Positions 10,587 to 23,643 of a stretch of 64,000 nucleotides of DNA are shown here, in pieces (position 1 is the first letter of the stretch; the number at the start of each line of letters is the position of its first letter). Under the pieces are notes generated by a model. It was not told the origin of the DNA. It made no database searches and was given only the letters and a program-made list of their open reading frames with translations. The translations under genes were made by a program, and so were the position numbers. Source of the DNA: Apostichopus japonicus (Eukaryota > Echinodermata > Holothuroidea > Aspidochirotida > Stichopodidae); contig NC_092569.1 in the NCBI RefSeq assembly GCF_037975245.1, forward strand, positions 32,509,668 to 32,573,667, in the 5' to 3' direction.

Positions 10587-13500
10587 CTATAAAGGTCAAA
10601 TCAAATGCGTTCATTTAGCTAGGTTTACTCTCTTTCTTTGAGTTAAAGGGTATAAATGGCTCAAACCCCCGATTATCGGTAACATTCACGATAAAAAATA
10701 TATGTATATTTAATTTCATCGACTCGGTATGAAACAAGCTCGTTGGGTTACGATGCTGTCGTTTTGATATCAACACGAAAGACGGCAGTTTTCAAATATG
10801 GCTTTTGTAAGAAGATAATTGATTTAGAGACTATAAATATACGTCACTAAAGTTAAAATGAAAATATGTAAATAATGATACCTTTGCATGCCTCCAGGAG
10901 ATTTTCCATACTCGTGACATCTGATAACCACGTGATTTCGAGACCATCCGAGTACATGGTCAGGAAATATTGCAAAGGTGAGTCGACGGTATGACTGTGT
11001 TTTACTTCCTCCATGTTTTCAATTGAGGGCGGCATACGATCCTTCCCTGTTTTTGAAGAGAAAGGATTTACCTTCTTAATGTATACTTAATCTTCATCAG
11101 TTTAGAGTACAATAAAGATCTTGTCAAGAAGTATACAGAGATTAAAAACGAAAACATGAATCAGTGACGAGCACGGGCAAGTAGTCATATTATTTGATTG
11201 GTGCATCTACATTACCATGTTACATACAGAGTGTCATATTATAACATAAATGAACATTATTAAGTAATATTTCATTCATTAGAGTATCCGAGTACGTGTC
11301 AAGGCACCCGGACTAGAGGACGAGTAAAATATCCTATTTTTAACTAATTAAGTCTGACAATGTTCATGATTAAAATAATACCCATTCGTCATTAGTTATA
11401 ACACAATCATCGTTGCTGAGCTACAAACGTTTGAAAATTTGTTGACTTTACTTGACATTTGGCTATTTCAATAACACCTCATCCGGAATTACAAATATGC
11501 AATTATGCCTTTCCTAAGCAATTCGGAATTACAAATGTGCAGTTCTGCCTTTCCTAAGCCATTAGGAATTACAATCTTGCAATTCTGCCTTTCCTAAGCC
11601 ATTAGGAATTACAATCTTGCAATTCTGCCTTTCCAAGCCATTCGGAATTACAAATGTGCAGTTCTGCCTTCCTAAGCCATTAGGAATTACAATCTTGCGG
11701 TTATGCCTTTCCTAAGCCATTCGGAATTACAAATGCGGAGTTCTGCCTTTCCTAAGCAATCAGATATCTTTCAACATCTTAATTTTGTACAAGGGAACAA
11801 AAATATGAAGCTGCATAATTCTACCAGAACATAGACTAGTGTGTTTCTGCAAACGTTCGTTATTATATATACTTGTTGATACTTTGGTATATATTTAAGA
11901 AACTTTATAACAATTACCCATGAATATCTTACCTTTAAATTCCTTTTCAAAGACATCAACACTTTGCTTATCAGATTGATCTGAAATGAGAAGAAGTACA
12001 ATTGTTATCACATAATCAGAGAATTAGGAAGTTGGAGAATCCATGTCGTTTCAAGAAACTAACCTAACTGTGTTATCTTCCCCCTATTTCATGGCGACAA
12101 ACCCGATATTAGAAACTATGATCTTTTCTCCTCTCCGCTGCAGTTCCAATTTCTGTCTGATTCTGAAATAGTCTTGCCAATTGCACATGTAACCATGGGT
12201 GTAAAAAGCTTTGCAAAGAGGAGGTAGGGGTAGGGGCTGTTGTACCGTCCCTGGTTTCTCTTATTTCACTTAATCATAAGCTGGGCAAAATGCACGACCT
12301 AAAACAAGAAACAAGAATTTGAGGAAAGAAATACTTGCAGTCTATTGATGATATACCTGCAAACATTTGTAAACAAAAGCTTCACTGCAATAAATATATT
12401 CTGCGCTAAGGTTCGAAGACATGTTCTTTCTTTAACTCGATTCAAAACTGTACTTTTTCTACAATAATATGAAGAAAAAATATAACCTGATCATATATAA
12501 GTGTATAGAGCTGCCTCGGGTTATTTTTTTATAAGAATATAAAATATCTCAACAGCTGGTTTACGATTGTATACTCGGTTTTGTATTGAAATTTTCAACT
12601 GAGTGCTCAGTAAAGACCCTACGGTGTTCGTTTAGAACTTTTGTCTCTTTAAGAAAATATTATTTGTCTGTCTACTTGGTACTGGATTCTTTCAATTCTT
12701 GTAACTTACATGGCAGAATGGTCCATCAATTATTGTGATCGTGAAGTTTAAAGTTTTGTTCAAACTTGTCAAAGCGTTCGTATCAGATTATCGTTGGTAT
12801 AATGATACAATAGAGATTGGGTGTGAATGAACTAATCAATAAGGATATTTAAAACCTTTTTTTTGGGGGGGGGGGGGTGGGAGGCATTTTGAAGGTCGTT
12901 GAGGTCATCAGAGGGCGTTCCTAAGTTCAATAAAAGATTTGTCGTCTCTCAATTGTGGTCATACTATCACCAATATACGGTAGTGGATACTGTTAAACGG
13001 AAGATTTTACTTATCCATGCGAGAGTTACGGGCAATGCGGACGGTTTTATCTGGTCCCATTTTGAAGTCTTCACTTCTGTTTGGTATAACATAAACATTT
13101 CCCCTCATATGACAGCATACCCCTCCCTCCCTCCCCAACCCCTTCTTCCCCTCTTGTGAGGCCTAGGAACCATCAAACGGCTGTAAACGTATATATCCAT
13201 ATTAATTGAGTGAGTTTAATCCAATCGTGAGTGGCGTTGAGGATGGACCCGGGGAGGTTAATTTATGTCACCATGCCTCTTTTTGCATTGATCATATATC
13301 CCATATTTTCCTTTTCCCAGACCCAAATTGATCCCATGCCCTGGGGCTATATAATTCACTGACACCTCTTCCCCATTCTCAGGCCTGGTTTGAATATTGC
13401 ATGGTTTGGTCTGCATATAATTTTACAAGCAAACAGAAACTGCAACTTGTAAGGTAATCAGTCTTTAGTCCACACTATATAACCGTTCTCCGACTGTCTC

Positions 13501-16500
13501 TTGCATGCAACATGTAACGCATACTGTAGGCCCTGTGGGACGAATATATCAAATAATATACGTGTATTATTTCGAATATATTCGAGTATTAAATCAAATA
13601 TACACATGTATATATTATTAGCCAATCAGAAGGCATATTTTGGCTACATGGTTGTATTAATTCGAATATACACAATGTCATTTACTATTTCGAATATGTG
13701 CACGTCTTAATTCGAATATATACACGTATACATTTTAATACTTAAGAGTATTAATTCAAATATCTACACCTATAAGCCTAATTCGAATATATTTGCGTAT
13801 TTATACAAATATGAACGGGTATTAATTCGTATATATCCACGTATTATATCAAATGTATACGCGTATTAAATCGCATATATACGCGTATTAAATCAGCTAA
13901 TCACAGCAGGAAATCGAATGTACTAAATCAATTAAATTACAGTTTACATACAACAACCCCAATAAGCTAAAGTAAACTTACCCATGTCATTTTGAAAAAA
14001 AAAAGTGGGAACTACACTATTTGGTCGGTTGAGTCTACATGTGATATTGTACTGCCGTTTGATGAAGGGTTTATTCGTTATTTTCAAGTCATGATTTCTC
14101 TGTAAGCATAATACAATTTACTATTGTAATTAAAACACTATATTCTATTTTTCTTGTGTTCAAAATCTGTGTTTTTTGTATATCTCAGTTACATTACAAC
14201 TCCAAGTTAAGTTTCTCCTTCTCAAAGAGGTGCACCGTATGGAATGTTTTTTTTATAAATGATTTTTTCTTAGAAAAAGCACATTTTAATCAGCTCCGAA
14301 GGCAATATGAAAATTTTGGCTATTTTTTTTTTTTTTTTGCAGTTAGAATCTTAATTTGAGATCATGCTCCAATCAGTGGCTTGATATGAGTTTTCATTGT
14401 TTTATATTTCAGTCATTAGAATGCTATGTATTAATGGTACTAAAGTTAAACTTTAGACTAACAAGATCAGACAACAGCTAAAACGTCTTATATATTTGTC
14501 ACCTTGTAGTTTCGTAGTTTTAACTTTAGAGTATTTTTACAGAGTAATTTTAAAAGAGTCATAAGCCATAGGAATAAACTAAGAACCACTTCTAGGAATT
14601 ATGTAACCAATGATACCCCTCGGTGCAAAGAAATGCCTTATGTTATACTAATAAGCTAATCTTCTTTCTTAAACTGTATCAAACGAAATAAATATTTAAA
14701 AGATCAAACATTATTCTCAGTCTGAACTGTTCGATGCTGCAACGATTCGATTGTGGTTAACAAGGACGGTCGTTGAGGTATTATGTTACTTGAGACATCA
14801 AACAAGAGCACCATTACTGGTACAGAAGCTCGTACCAGAAGGTGAAAGACAACTGACCAAGTTTCATCCATTTGCATTCGTGGGACCATGAAATTACTTC
14901 CGTGCTGGGACAACCATTTGGCATAAATAATGGACTCATATTCTGACCTCTAAATGACTATAGACCAGGTCAATGAGAAGGTATTTATTCTCTTCTATAT
15001 AGCAGCCATGCATGGGGCTCCATCTGCCAAATTAAGGCATAGTTCCTAACAGCTTTTCACACGTATCTTGGAGCGACTAGTATGGTAGGATGCTATGCCT
15101 ATACTTACATGACGCTATACTTATTTAAAGGGTATTAGCATGCAGTCACCTCAACCTCATTTTGAAACATCAGCTTAATCTTTCAAATCTCTCTTTAGTT
15201 TCCTTACAAGTATATCATTCATAATATTTCGAAACATAAACAGGCATCTTGCAAGAATATTTTCTTGCATGTCACGTGACTAGAAGTAAGTCCTGAATAT
15301 ATGAATTATCATAGGGAGCAAGTGTAGTCCAATTGGGGTGACTGCATGAGCCCTTTAAAGTTCACACATCCAGTGATAAAGTAATTTGTCTCTCTTCTGT
15401 CAGAAGTTTGCCACCAGGAACCGCAGAATACACAGAAACCAGTAAGAGCAGGGAGTTGCTATAGTAAGATGAATTGTGAATAACAATTCTAGCATGCCAA
15501 TGAATTTGAAACCAGAACTGTGACTTGTCAGCTGTCAGCCACAACGCTGTATGATTTACAAAATGGTTTACTTTAATCATGTACAGGTATGCCCAACATG
15601 AACATTTCAGATCACAGTATCTGGGCTACACCTTAACAATTATATATAATAACCAAGTTTTAAGAAGATACCTTGCTTGTTGTGAGAGAAGAAAAAAGGA
15701 CGCTAAATGACCCCTAAATGACATTTTAACCTTTGATCAAACCAAACACAGCATAAGAGCCACTACCGGTACTTAACGATTACTGTGACCAAGACTAGTG
15801 TAAATAAGATCTATTGATATTTGTGGGAGATGATGCATTTATTAACCCCCACCCCGACCCCTAAATGACCTTTGATCATAAACATATATTTCGTATATAT
15901 TAGAATTAACACGTGTATGCATTCCTGATAACGTAATTGGCGATTTAATACGCGTATATATTCGAAGTAATACGCATATATATTCGAATTAATATGTATA
16001 TATATTCCTGATATGTAATTGGCTGATTTAATACGCGTTTATATTCGAATTACTACGCGTATATATTCGATTTAATGCAACCTCATAATTTAGCCGTCTG
16101 ATTGGCTAACAATATATACGTGTATGGCAAGCCATGTGGCACAAACACCGCATAATATATCCACGTATTAATTCGAATATATACGCGTATTAATTCGAAT
16201 ATACATGTGTTGTACATGTGTAAAGTTTCGCTTTTTGAAGCGATCTCGCGAGCCCGCCAAAACATTTATCGTTGGTATATGTACACAGCAAGAGCGGAAA
16301 TGTTTTTTCGTGTATATTCTAATTAATCCGTGCATACATTGGATTTAATCTTCATATGTATATTATTTAATACGTGTATATATTCGAATTAATACGTGTA
16401 TATATTCGAATTAATACGTGGATATATTCGAATTAATACGCGGATATATTTAAGCCATATGATTGGCTCATAATATATACGCGTATATATTCCAATTAAT

Positions 16501-18923
16501 ACGCGTATAAATTCCAATTAATACGCGGATATATTATGCAGTGTTTGTCCCAAATGGCTTGCCATATACGTGTGCATGTTCCATTTAATACGCGTATATA
16601 TTTGAAATAATACGCGTCTATAATATGGTATATTTGTCCCACAAAGTTTACCATAAATGTCGAGCTTGGTCCCCGACACTTGTTTATCATAACATGCATG
16701 AAAACTGAGGGAATCCGCAAAACGGTTTTCTCAAAGTTGAAACCATCAAATCAGACCGCGGCTGACTTGGAATGTTTTTCTTTGGAAAAAAACACATCAA
16801 GGTCACGGGTCATATCTCCTGAGGGTTGTCATTAACCTAGCCTAACAAACCGTATTATCCTCGCAAAGGTCACTGTTATAGCCTACAGTCAAACTTCGAA
16901 AATAAACTGTTTATTACGGTAGGTGAGTTTCAATAATACGGATACAGAGGATATTATGTGACATTTATCATACATAACTGAAATTAGTTTAGGCCAAGCA
17001 CACTCCTTTACCTCAGAATGGGTTCGTTAGCCTACCAATATTCTAGTTTGAAAGGTGATTTGCTCATGCGTTTCTAGTGGTTTCATACAGTGAGCTGAAA
17101 CAGTTGGTTGCTGTAGGCACAGACCTATCTGCGCAGATACGGGGACATGTGAGAGGGAAGGGATATAAAGGGCACACACATATAGAGTGGCAAGTAATAT
17201 TTCAGAAATGAATGCTCAAATTAAATTCCATTACAGGTTACTCATCATGGACAATCCCCTGTTTCTGTGAGGACGACATGGTTAGGGAAGGGGTGGGTTG
17301 GAACTCATAGGCCTACGCCTTCCAATGCTCGTTAACTGCAGAACACTCTTAGAGTGGGATAATATTACGGAGCTCGTAGTTTAAAGGAAACGAGAATTAT
17401 TTAATTAAATGACCAATCAAAATCATGCATTTGAAACGGAAACTGCCTAGGACGACAAAACCTTACAAAATCCCAATTATGGCGCTTAATTAAATGCTTT
17501 GCTAATAGGCATATTACTGCCAGTGTAACTGACATGCATATGTCATACACAAAATCAAATAAAGGAACCCGAGGGGAAGACAGAAGCTGGGTAATGAACA
17601 ATATAGATCAAATAGATCAAGATAGATCAAATAGATCAAACAGATACATAGCATATATGCAGTTGATGTGGCCATGTAAACAAGGAGGAACTTCCCCAAC
17701 CACCCAGAGACCCATCATGCTCTCAAATAAACCCGACAGATGATCATCACTGTACGACCACGTGGTATAGGTTCGTTCTACCATGTTTCTACACAACAGA
17801 TGGGTAGGTAAGAAACACATACACCCCACCCACCCCCCAATTCCCCCCCCCCTACACCCTCCTTCATACATTATGCCATTTGTGACCCGAGTGTAATGAC
17901 ATGGATTATAGCTAGACCTAACACTCCCACGATAAGACTTCCAACACTCGAACCTCGTCAGTACCAAATGTATTAACGAAACACAGCATCAGTAATGCGT
18001 ATAGGTCTATATCACAATTTACATGGGTCAAACTTACCTCATTAATTAATTTTTATTGAATTATTGTTCATTAATAAGATTTCCTCTCATTTCCTCACCA
18101 CTCGCCTAACTGTCTCCAATACCGTATTAATATTCGGGGGTTCTTTGTATAAGATCGAGAAACATCTTTCACATTTGTTACCAACATGTACAAAAAGTAT
18201 AGTAGCGGCCTATAAGCCCTATTTTCAATTCCATCCTAAAACAGTAAAATCTACACACACAAAAAGTTAATAATAGTACTATAATAAAATAACTATTATG
18301 AGTTGCTCCAGGAAATATTAACCACATTCTTCTCCTATCTCTGCGTCTGTTTGATATTTGCCTCACATCATTTCCGGCCTTACGTTAAAACTTTCCATAT
18401 ATAAACTTAGCATTACATTTGAATATTACAGCTATTAAAAAAAGTCACATCTTGTTATCTGTCTCCTTCTCTTTATACTAAATTAACTTTTCACTTTAAT
18501 ATATTTCTATAGCCTTGGTTATTACAGTACACATCAACACCGTACAATACCATGTACCTAATCCACAACGTTGGTCCTACCATGGGAGCTGAAAATCTTC
18601 ACAACAGCTCCCTTATCCTTCAAAGTATTCGTAAACGGCGAACAATCAATATCATTCGAAGTTACTAAATGTATTGCCTGCTGTAAATGTCAGATCCTAG
18701 TGAAAGTGTCCACAGAAATTAAAATAAGAAAGATTTTACCTTGCAGCTTGAAGAAACCGCCACTAATCGAAATCACTCGATTATGTATGAAAAATGCCGC
18801 TGCAATAGTACCAAGGACACAAATTGTTATAAATTCGAGCTTTTTCGGCATTCTTCTTCCAAGTCTTCTGGAAATACGAAAAGTCATCCTTTCGAAGTGA
18901 CGTCTAATAATGCCCTTGTGCAT
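9283..18923 (-). CDS. FAM151A-like: FAM151/menorin-family type II membrane protein, four coding exons
   Basis: Join of 18740-18923, 11933-11980, 10882-11046 and 9283-10586 on the minus strand. All junctions are GT-AG and all are phase 1, giving 566 residues (human FAM151A is about 585). Residues 1-29 are basic (RRMPKK at 23-28). Residues 30-47 form a membrane anchor (FITICVLGTIAAAFF), so a type II protein is expected. After a linker comes the menorin (DUF2181, phosphodiesterase-like barrel) domain from ~105 to ~335: DGLEITW, then MLEADV with E140 and D142, then an LEYL block, KGIKLNLPDL, PVWLQANILPGPN, the RYPDVTLCLGW block and KRVFYNLP. About 200 C-terminal residues are a beta-rich-looking extension that I do not recognise. 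The family histidine in the MAHPP motif is replaced here (IVRVGTP). C. elegans MNR-1 of this family acts in dendrite patterning; a role here is not known. FAM151B-type proteins lack the anchor, so FAM151A-like fits better. Confidence 0.9.
10882..11046 (-). CDS. FAM151A-like: FAM151-like exon 3
   Basis: Acceptor aaaaacag|GGAAGG and donor GCAAAG|gtatca. It contains the family signature DGLEITW followed by a helix-like segment (MENLLEACK), matching the start of the menorin domain. The internal ATG at 11035 is not needed as a start, because the frame is open to the acceptor and joins exon 2. Confidence 0.88.
11482..11760. repeat. 40-bp tandem repeat, about 7 copies, in FAM151-like intron 2
   Basis: The unit combines GGAATTACAA, a variable ATGTGCAGTT/TCTTGCAATT segment, and CTGCCTTTCCTAAGCCATT. 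Copies differ by a few substitutions and one-base gaps. Confidence 0.92.
11933..11980 (-). CDS. FAM151A-like: FAM151-like exon 2 (48 nt)
   Basis: Acceptor cttctcatttcag|AT and donor AAAG|gtaagat flank 48 nt that read QSDKQSVDVFEKEFK in the frame set by both neighbours. It is an acidic, polar linker after the membrane anchor. Confidence 0.8.
11981..13529. other. FAM151-like intron 1, distal part
   Basis: Intronic, AT-rich, with a G-run near 12866-12880. No exon, RNA gene or element recognised. Confidence 0.5.
13530..13905 (+). repeat. Left arm of foldback-like structure: palindromic AATTCGAATATA / ACGCGTATTAA array
   Basis: Dense degenerate units built from self-complementary words: TTCGAA, TATATA, TACGCGTA, ATTAAT. 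The outer end (TGTGGGACGAATATATC, about 13533) and inner end (ACGCGTATTAAATCAGCTAA, about 13880-13899) both recur as reverse complements in the right arm. Confidence 0.8.
13906..15884. other. Spacer between the foldback arms
   Basis: About 2 kb of intronic, AT-rich sequence with no credible ORF (longest ~72 codons) and no recognisable transposase. Two blocks with the text CCTAAATGAC and CCTTTGATCA (near 15709-15740 and 15855-15880) look like old dispersed repeat. Confidence 0.45.
15885..16655 (-). repeat. Right arm of foldback-like structure
   Basis: Same palindromic vocabulary as the left arm, inverted. GTAATTGGC(T)GATTTAATACG occurs at 15933 and 16015 and is the reverse complement of the left arm's inner end. 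TATATTTGTCCCACAAAG at about 16631 mirrors the left outer end. The arm also has an internal inverted pair: ATGGCAAGCCATGTGGCACA (about 16124) against TGTCCCAAATGGCTTGCCAT (about 16545). ATTGGCT words recur at 16017, 16101 and 16460. Confidence 0.8.
16656..18739. other. FAM151-like intron 1, proximal part
   Basis: No exon or RNA gene recognised. It contains AGATCAAATAGATCA short repeats at 17603-17642 and C-rich tracts at 17820-17870. ORFs here (up to 116 codons at 17617-17967) have no domain and no splice support. Confidence 0.5.
18740..18923 (-). CDS. FAM151A-like: FAM151-like exon 1 (start codon, membrane anchor)
   Basis: ATG at 18923-18921; the exon ends CTGCAAG|gtaaaa. It encodes 61 residues: basic N-terminus, then hydrophobic anchor 30-47. 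It ends in phase 1, matching exon 2. No other exon was found in the 6.8-kb intron, but a small skipped one cannot be excluded. Confidence 0.8.
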
Positions 18924-21539
18924 TGTGTCGATATATATATATATAGAGAGCGACCGGACTATACTATAGGACAGTACAACAGTCAGGTTAAACCGCCTCT
19001 TTCTCCTTAAAACGTATTCTAGCAGTTAATCCTATACAGCCTATAAGACTTTCTCAATATAACGTGTGTCTCCATCGATTTAAGTATATTGATTTAACAT
19101 GGTAGGTCACGTATTGACATAAATCAAACCTTTAGATGCGGTTATTTTTTAGACTTACTTAAAGTCGCTCGATGTCTGACATTTTCACGACGTATCACAG
19201 TAGCAAACTTTACTGCCTGTTTGCTTTCTTTTGTCTTTTTGTTTCCAGCACATGTGTACTTGACAATTATTTATCCTTGGCTATGTTATTTATAGATGAC
19301 GAAAAGCATGTGACCGTTATTTCTTTTAGAATCACAATATTGTCCTTGTGAACCACGGATGAATTCACGTCAACTTTTTCCTCGTGAAATCGGTGAAGTT
19401 TTAGTCCATTGTGTACCAGAAAGTCAACTTCGATTTCAATATATCAAAATCTGGATACCATATCATTTCATATCGGAAGTGAAAGTTTCAGGGTAGAGAA
19501 TTTCCGTTGCAAGAGGATGCGTCAGAGACGTAGTAAGGTCATAGGTTCCTTGCAGCAATGTAAACAAGTTACGAATAGCGTAGAACCTGCCATGCTACCA
19601 GAATTTCGTACAAATAAAAATGATCGTACTACTACGACATTAATACCATTGTATGACCGTTAAAACTTCTACCCGTGTGGTTATACCGCGCGATCTATAA
19701 CAAGGCTTTAAAGTAGACACTTAGAATATACCGATGTTCGTCCCGAAGGGTGTATGCAAATTGTCCTAAGACTGTATATATGTGGTGAACGGTATTGTGA
19801 GCCTATATAGGATAAAAATTAACAATATTGTGCGATAAGTATAATGTTCGTCTCTCCTCTAATTGTATCTTCCGAGTGGTATAGCCTATCCATTACTTGT
19901 TGATGTATTACCGAATGGTGGCGGAGGGGGGGGGGGGGGGTTGAAACGATATATACAAACAATGTTACGAATGGATAGAGAATATTCCAAGCGGGCAGAA
20001 ACTATCCGAAGCAGAACAGAAGCTGATTATCCCTCTAACCAGCTGGTTAAGACCTTTCTGTGTTGAAGAACTAAGGCATGGACTTGTATGGCAGGTCAAT
20101 GTGTAACATCTTTTCAATGTGTGTAGTGCGTATTGAATGTAACATAACGAGGCACAGTATTCATAATAAATAATATAGAGGTTACTCCCTCGAGCTTAAA
20201 GCGGCCCTCCGATCATTTTTTTGTTAAATTGAAATGAGTGAATATTTGTTTCATGTTTCACAATTAGATTTTGATGATGTGATGAGAAACTGATATAAAA
20301 AACAACCTTGGCGGCGAAATTTGAAAATTGAATTAAACTCATGAATATTCTGTATTTCCTCGTTCATCTCCACTCAGTTAACAGTTCCAAGATTGTGAGT
20401 GACATCGAGTTTGACCAATACGCGAAAGGCTGCTTTAACTTCATCTTCCTAAATTAACGTTAGGGGGATTTCTTTCCTCTAGAGGGGTTCTAATGACATG
20501 CTGGCTTGTTAAAGAGTGTTGACGTTTTGTTTCTAGAATGCTATAGACAGGTGTATATGTCGATGGGTGACTCAGTTGAGTATTGATAGCAGAGTTATCG
20601 GCTATTTCGCCCAACTCACGAAAATTTGACAGCGGAAGTTTGTTGCTCTTGGCCGCCATATTAAATTTGGTCGATTTTTGCTACAATTCGGCCTTATATT
20701 TAATGAATTCCTGGCGTATGTAGGCCCAATTAAACACGAAAGGCAAAACCTATTTTATCTTATTGATATAAGATAAGGCGTTTCTGAAATGTAAAAACCT
20801 CTACTGAACCTCAAAACGGTGTTTACAAAACTTTACAAAACACTGTAACACATTTTAGTCTACACTGTAACACGTGACATCTTTACTAATCACAATGTGA
20901 ACATTTTAGCATTGTTAACATATTTACATACTTTTATTAATCGGCGGTGAAAACCATAATTTTGGCTTGTATGGAAAGCCTGGCCTTGCGAGTTGTTTCA
21001 AGTTCCAACACGGCAGCCCTGCTTTTTATGCTTACTCCAAGAAAATAGAACACGGCCGGATGTCAACATTTCTTAGAGGATCACATAAATTTAAATTGAT
21101 TTTGGGCCTATAAGCGTTTACTTCCTATTAACACAGTTTGAAATCACATTGTTCTATTTCTTTATACTTCTGTGACCTTCCGTTGTGAGAGAACAATCGG
21201 AAATCAACCTAGTTTTATCATTTTAATAGCCCTACAAAAATAATATGGTAATATAACTGTGCGTCTGTCTGAAGAAAAAAAAACATTCTAAAACATTTCA
21301 GTTTGTCAAACCCTATAGTTAGCCGATGAAAAATGCAGGATGTACTTGACACATTTATTGTGCAGCATGCTTCTACACAATACTTTCGATCTTGTAAGAT
21401 TTCCGGGTTCTGGTTATTTACTCACACTCTTCGGTGATATGAGTAATTCGTTGCCTTCCTTACTTTCTTAAAGTCTTCTCTAACGTTAAGCGGATTTTGG
21501 TAAATCTGCGACACAGGTCGATGCTAAAAGCCCGAGTTG
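18924..21539. other. Region upstream of the FAM151-like gene
   Basis: The promoter of the FAM151-like gene should lie just to the right of 18923. A short TATATATATATATAG run at 18931-18945 is close but I cannot call it a TATA box. ORFs at 19409-19663 and 20441-20659 show no domain. A G-run sits at 19924-19940. The segment 20200-20690 (starting AAAGCGGCCCTCCGATCA) has the look of a dispersed repeat of unknown type. Confidence 0.4.
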
Positions 21540-21544
21540 GGCAG

Positions 21545-21880
21545 TAACTAGGATAGTTTCTTTAAGTTGGGTGTCATTAAATTGGGTAACATATAGAATG
21601 GTTTCTTTAAGTTGGACAGTATAAAGGACAATATTCTTAAATTGGCATATATATTAAATGGTGTTTTCAACTTGGGTAATAAAAAGAATGGTGTCTTTAA
21701 GTTGGACAGTTTATAGGAAGCTGTCTTTAAGTTGGACAATATAAAGAACAATGTCTTTCAATTGGGATAAATATAAAATGTCTGAACTTGGGTAATAAAT
21801 AGGACAGTGCCTTTAAGTTGGACAATTTATAGGAAGGTGTCTTTAAATTGGGATATATATGTAGGGTGGTGTATTTAAAG
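21545..21880. repeat. Degenerate tandem array of TTTAAGTTGG units (about 30-45 bp)
   Basis: About ten copies of CTTTAAGTTGGACA / CTTAAATTGG followed by TATAAAG/ATAGGAA-type spacers of variable length. Confidence 0.8.
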
Positions 21881-23643
21881 TTGGATCAATAGCAGATCTT
21901 TTTGAATAATGGTTGTTAGGTTTGTTGAGATCTCGATAACTAGAAAATACTACCAAACTCAAAAGCAATTTACTACCATATGAGGGGAAAGGGGGAGGGT
22001 CAAAGTGGGACACTCGTAATTTATGAAAAGTGACACTCCATATTATTTGCATATCACATCAACAACATATGGCCTCTTTTCCTCGCAATTCTTCTACAAC
22101 TTCTTCCAAGCAAGTTTGATATAAAATATGTTTCACAGAGAGTAAGGAAGAATGTAAATTCAAAGGAGGTAGAATGATAACCTGTTTGATCTTACAATGC
22201 GAAAGTTATTTAAGTCAGAGACAACAACTAAAAACAACACATAAACACTATAGAATCCTCTTAGTTTTTTTTTCTTGTTTTCAAGTATATAATTACATTT
22301 TTGTACAAATGGATTTTTACCATATTTTACATACCAAATATCTGTATTCCTTACTTTTAATTAAGTGCAATGTGTATGATGGACATCTTCTAGTCATGGT
22401 CAGGCACAGATCGGGGGGGGGGGGGAGGGGGGACACATCAAACCCTTTTTCAACAACACAAAAGAAACAGAAGCAATTAATAGGAAAACCTTACGCATAG
22501 ATCTAACTATCAGCCTAACCTGTAGCCTATGTATGGCTCAGAGTGCATCAATTCCTGTTACAATCTCAATTTATTTTCTGGGGGTGGACCTGAGGTCCTT
22601 CTCCAATGGGAGTCGTCTTCAATGACCCCAAGGTCACCTAAAATCCTGGATCTGCTCCTGATGGTTGTTGATTAACAGTGGAATGGTGTGGAGAACTTTT
22701 AGAAAATTCAAAACAATTTTTCAGTGCAATTGAGAGGTAAAGCAATGAATCACTTAATAATCTTGTCTTTTTATGTCAACAGACAGAGATTACAACCTTT
22801 GCAGCAATGGATGCACAACCATTCAACAATGTGGGATTCTTTACTTCAGCTACAATGTAACTTCCTACAGCCATTCATTTTTTAATCGGCAGATGAACTC
22901 CTTCTCAATTCTCTCTACATCACCAGTCCGCAACCCACAGGTCACGACACAGTGTCTGGGTCGTAAAGGATTTCGATGGGTTGGTGGCCGGGTGTGCTAA
23001 CCTAAGGATTGCATTATAACCTCTTCAAGCCGAAATTGACAAACTTGCAGGGGTGCAACCACATTTTTTGAACTGCGGAAAGGGAGGCTATGATGCTTAG
23101 TCCTCCAGGGAAACGGTTTTCCCCTTCCCCTATGAGAAATTTGGTAAAATGGATGGTGCTTTTCAAACAATGTTGGAGAATGGCCAACTGTTTTGGTTGT
23201 ACAGCACATACATGTTAAATATTGGTGTACTGTTCAATAAGAAATGTTTGTAATATGTATAAGGGGAGAAGGGGGAGGGGGTGAGCCTCCTAGTTTTTTG
23301 TTGGTGGATAAAGCCCCCCAGAATTATGCGTAGTTGCACCCCCGCAAACTTTTGGCAAGGAAGCCGAACCAACCATCACATTAGCTACCATATTCCAGTG
23401 TCATTGCAATGATAAATACGGGGGCTAGGGGGGGGGAGGGTTGAGGAGGGGGATGATCAATGGATTGCAGCGAAATGCCAGAAATGATGACTTGGTCCTG
23501 ACCTCGGACCTACTGAGGACTGCTGCTCTATATCGACACGCATCCACCAACGTCACCGCAGGAATACCATCATGGGTACCACAATTAAGTTCTGGTCTCT
23601 CAAAACTTCACCAGGTTACAATTCTTTCGCCCTCAGATTATTT
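21881..23643. other. Probable TAF2 3' UTR and 3' flank
   Basis: Lies just downstream of the TAF2 stop on the minus strand. Candidate minus-strand poly(A) signals are ATTAAA (TTTAAT at 22881-22886) and AATAAA (TTTATT at 22570-22575); neither is decisive. G-runs occur at 22413-22431 and 23421-23440. No other gene recognised. Confidence 0.4.

Noticed and set aside
10587-10614. ATG at 10614 as the start of the FAM151-like protein
   Set aside because: An acceptor at 10587 and in-phase upstream exons give the family sequence before MLEADV; using the ATG would lose DGLEITW and the membrane anchor.
17617-17967. 116-codon minus-strand ORF
   Set aside because: Gly-rich part comes from a C-rich tract; no domain, and it lies within the FAM151-like intron.
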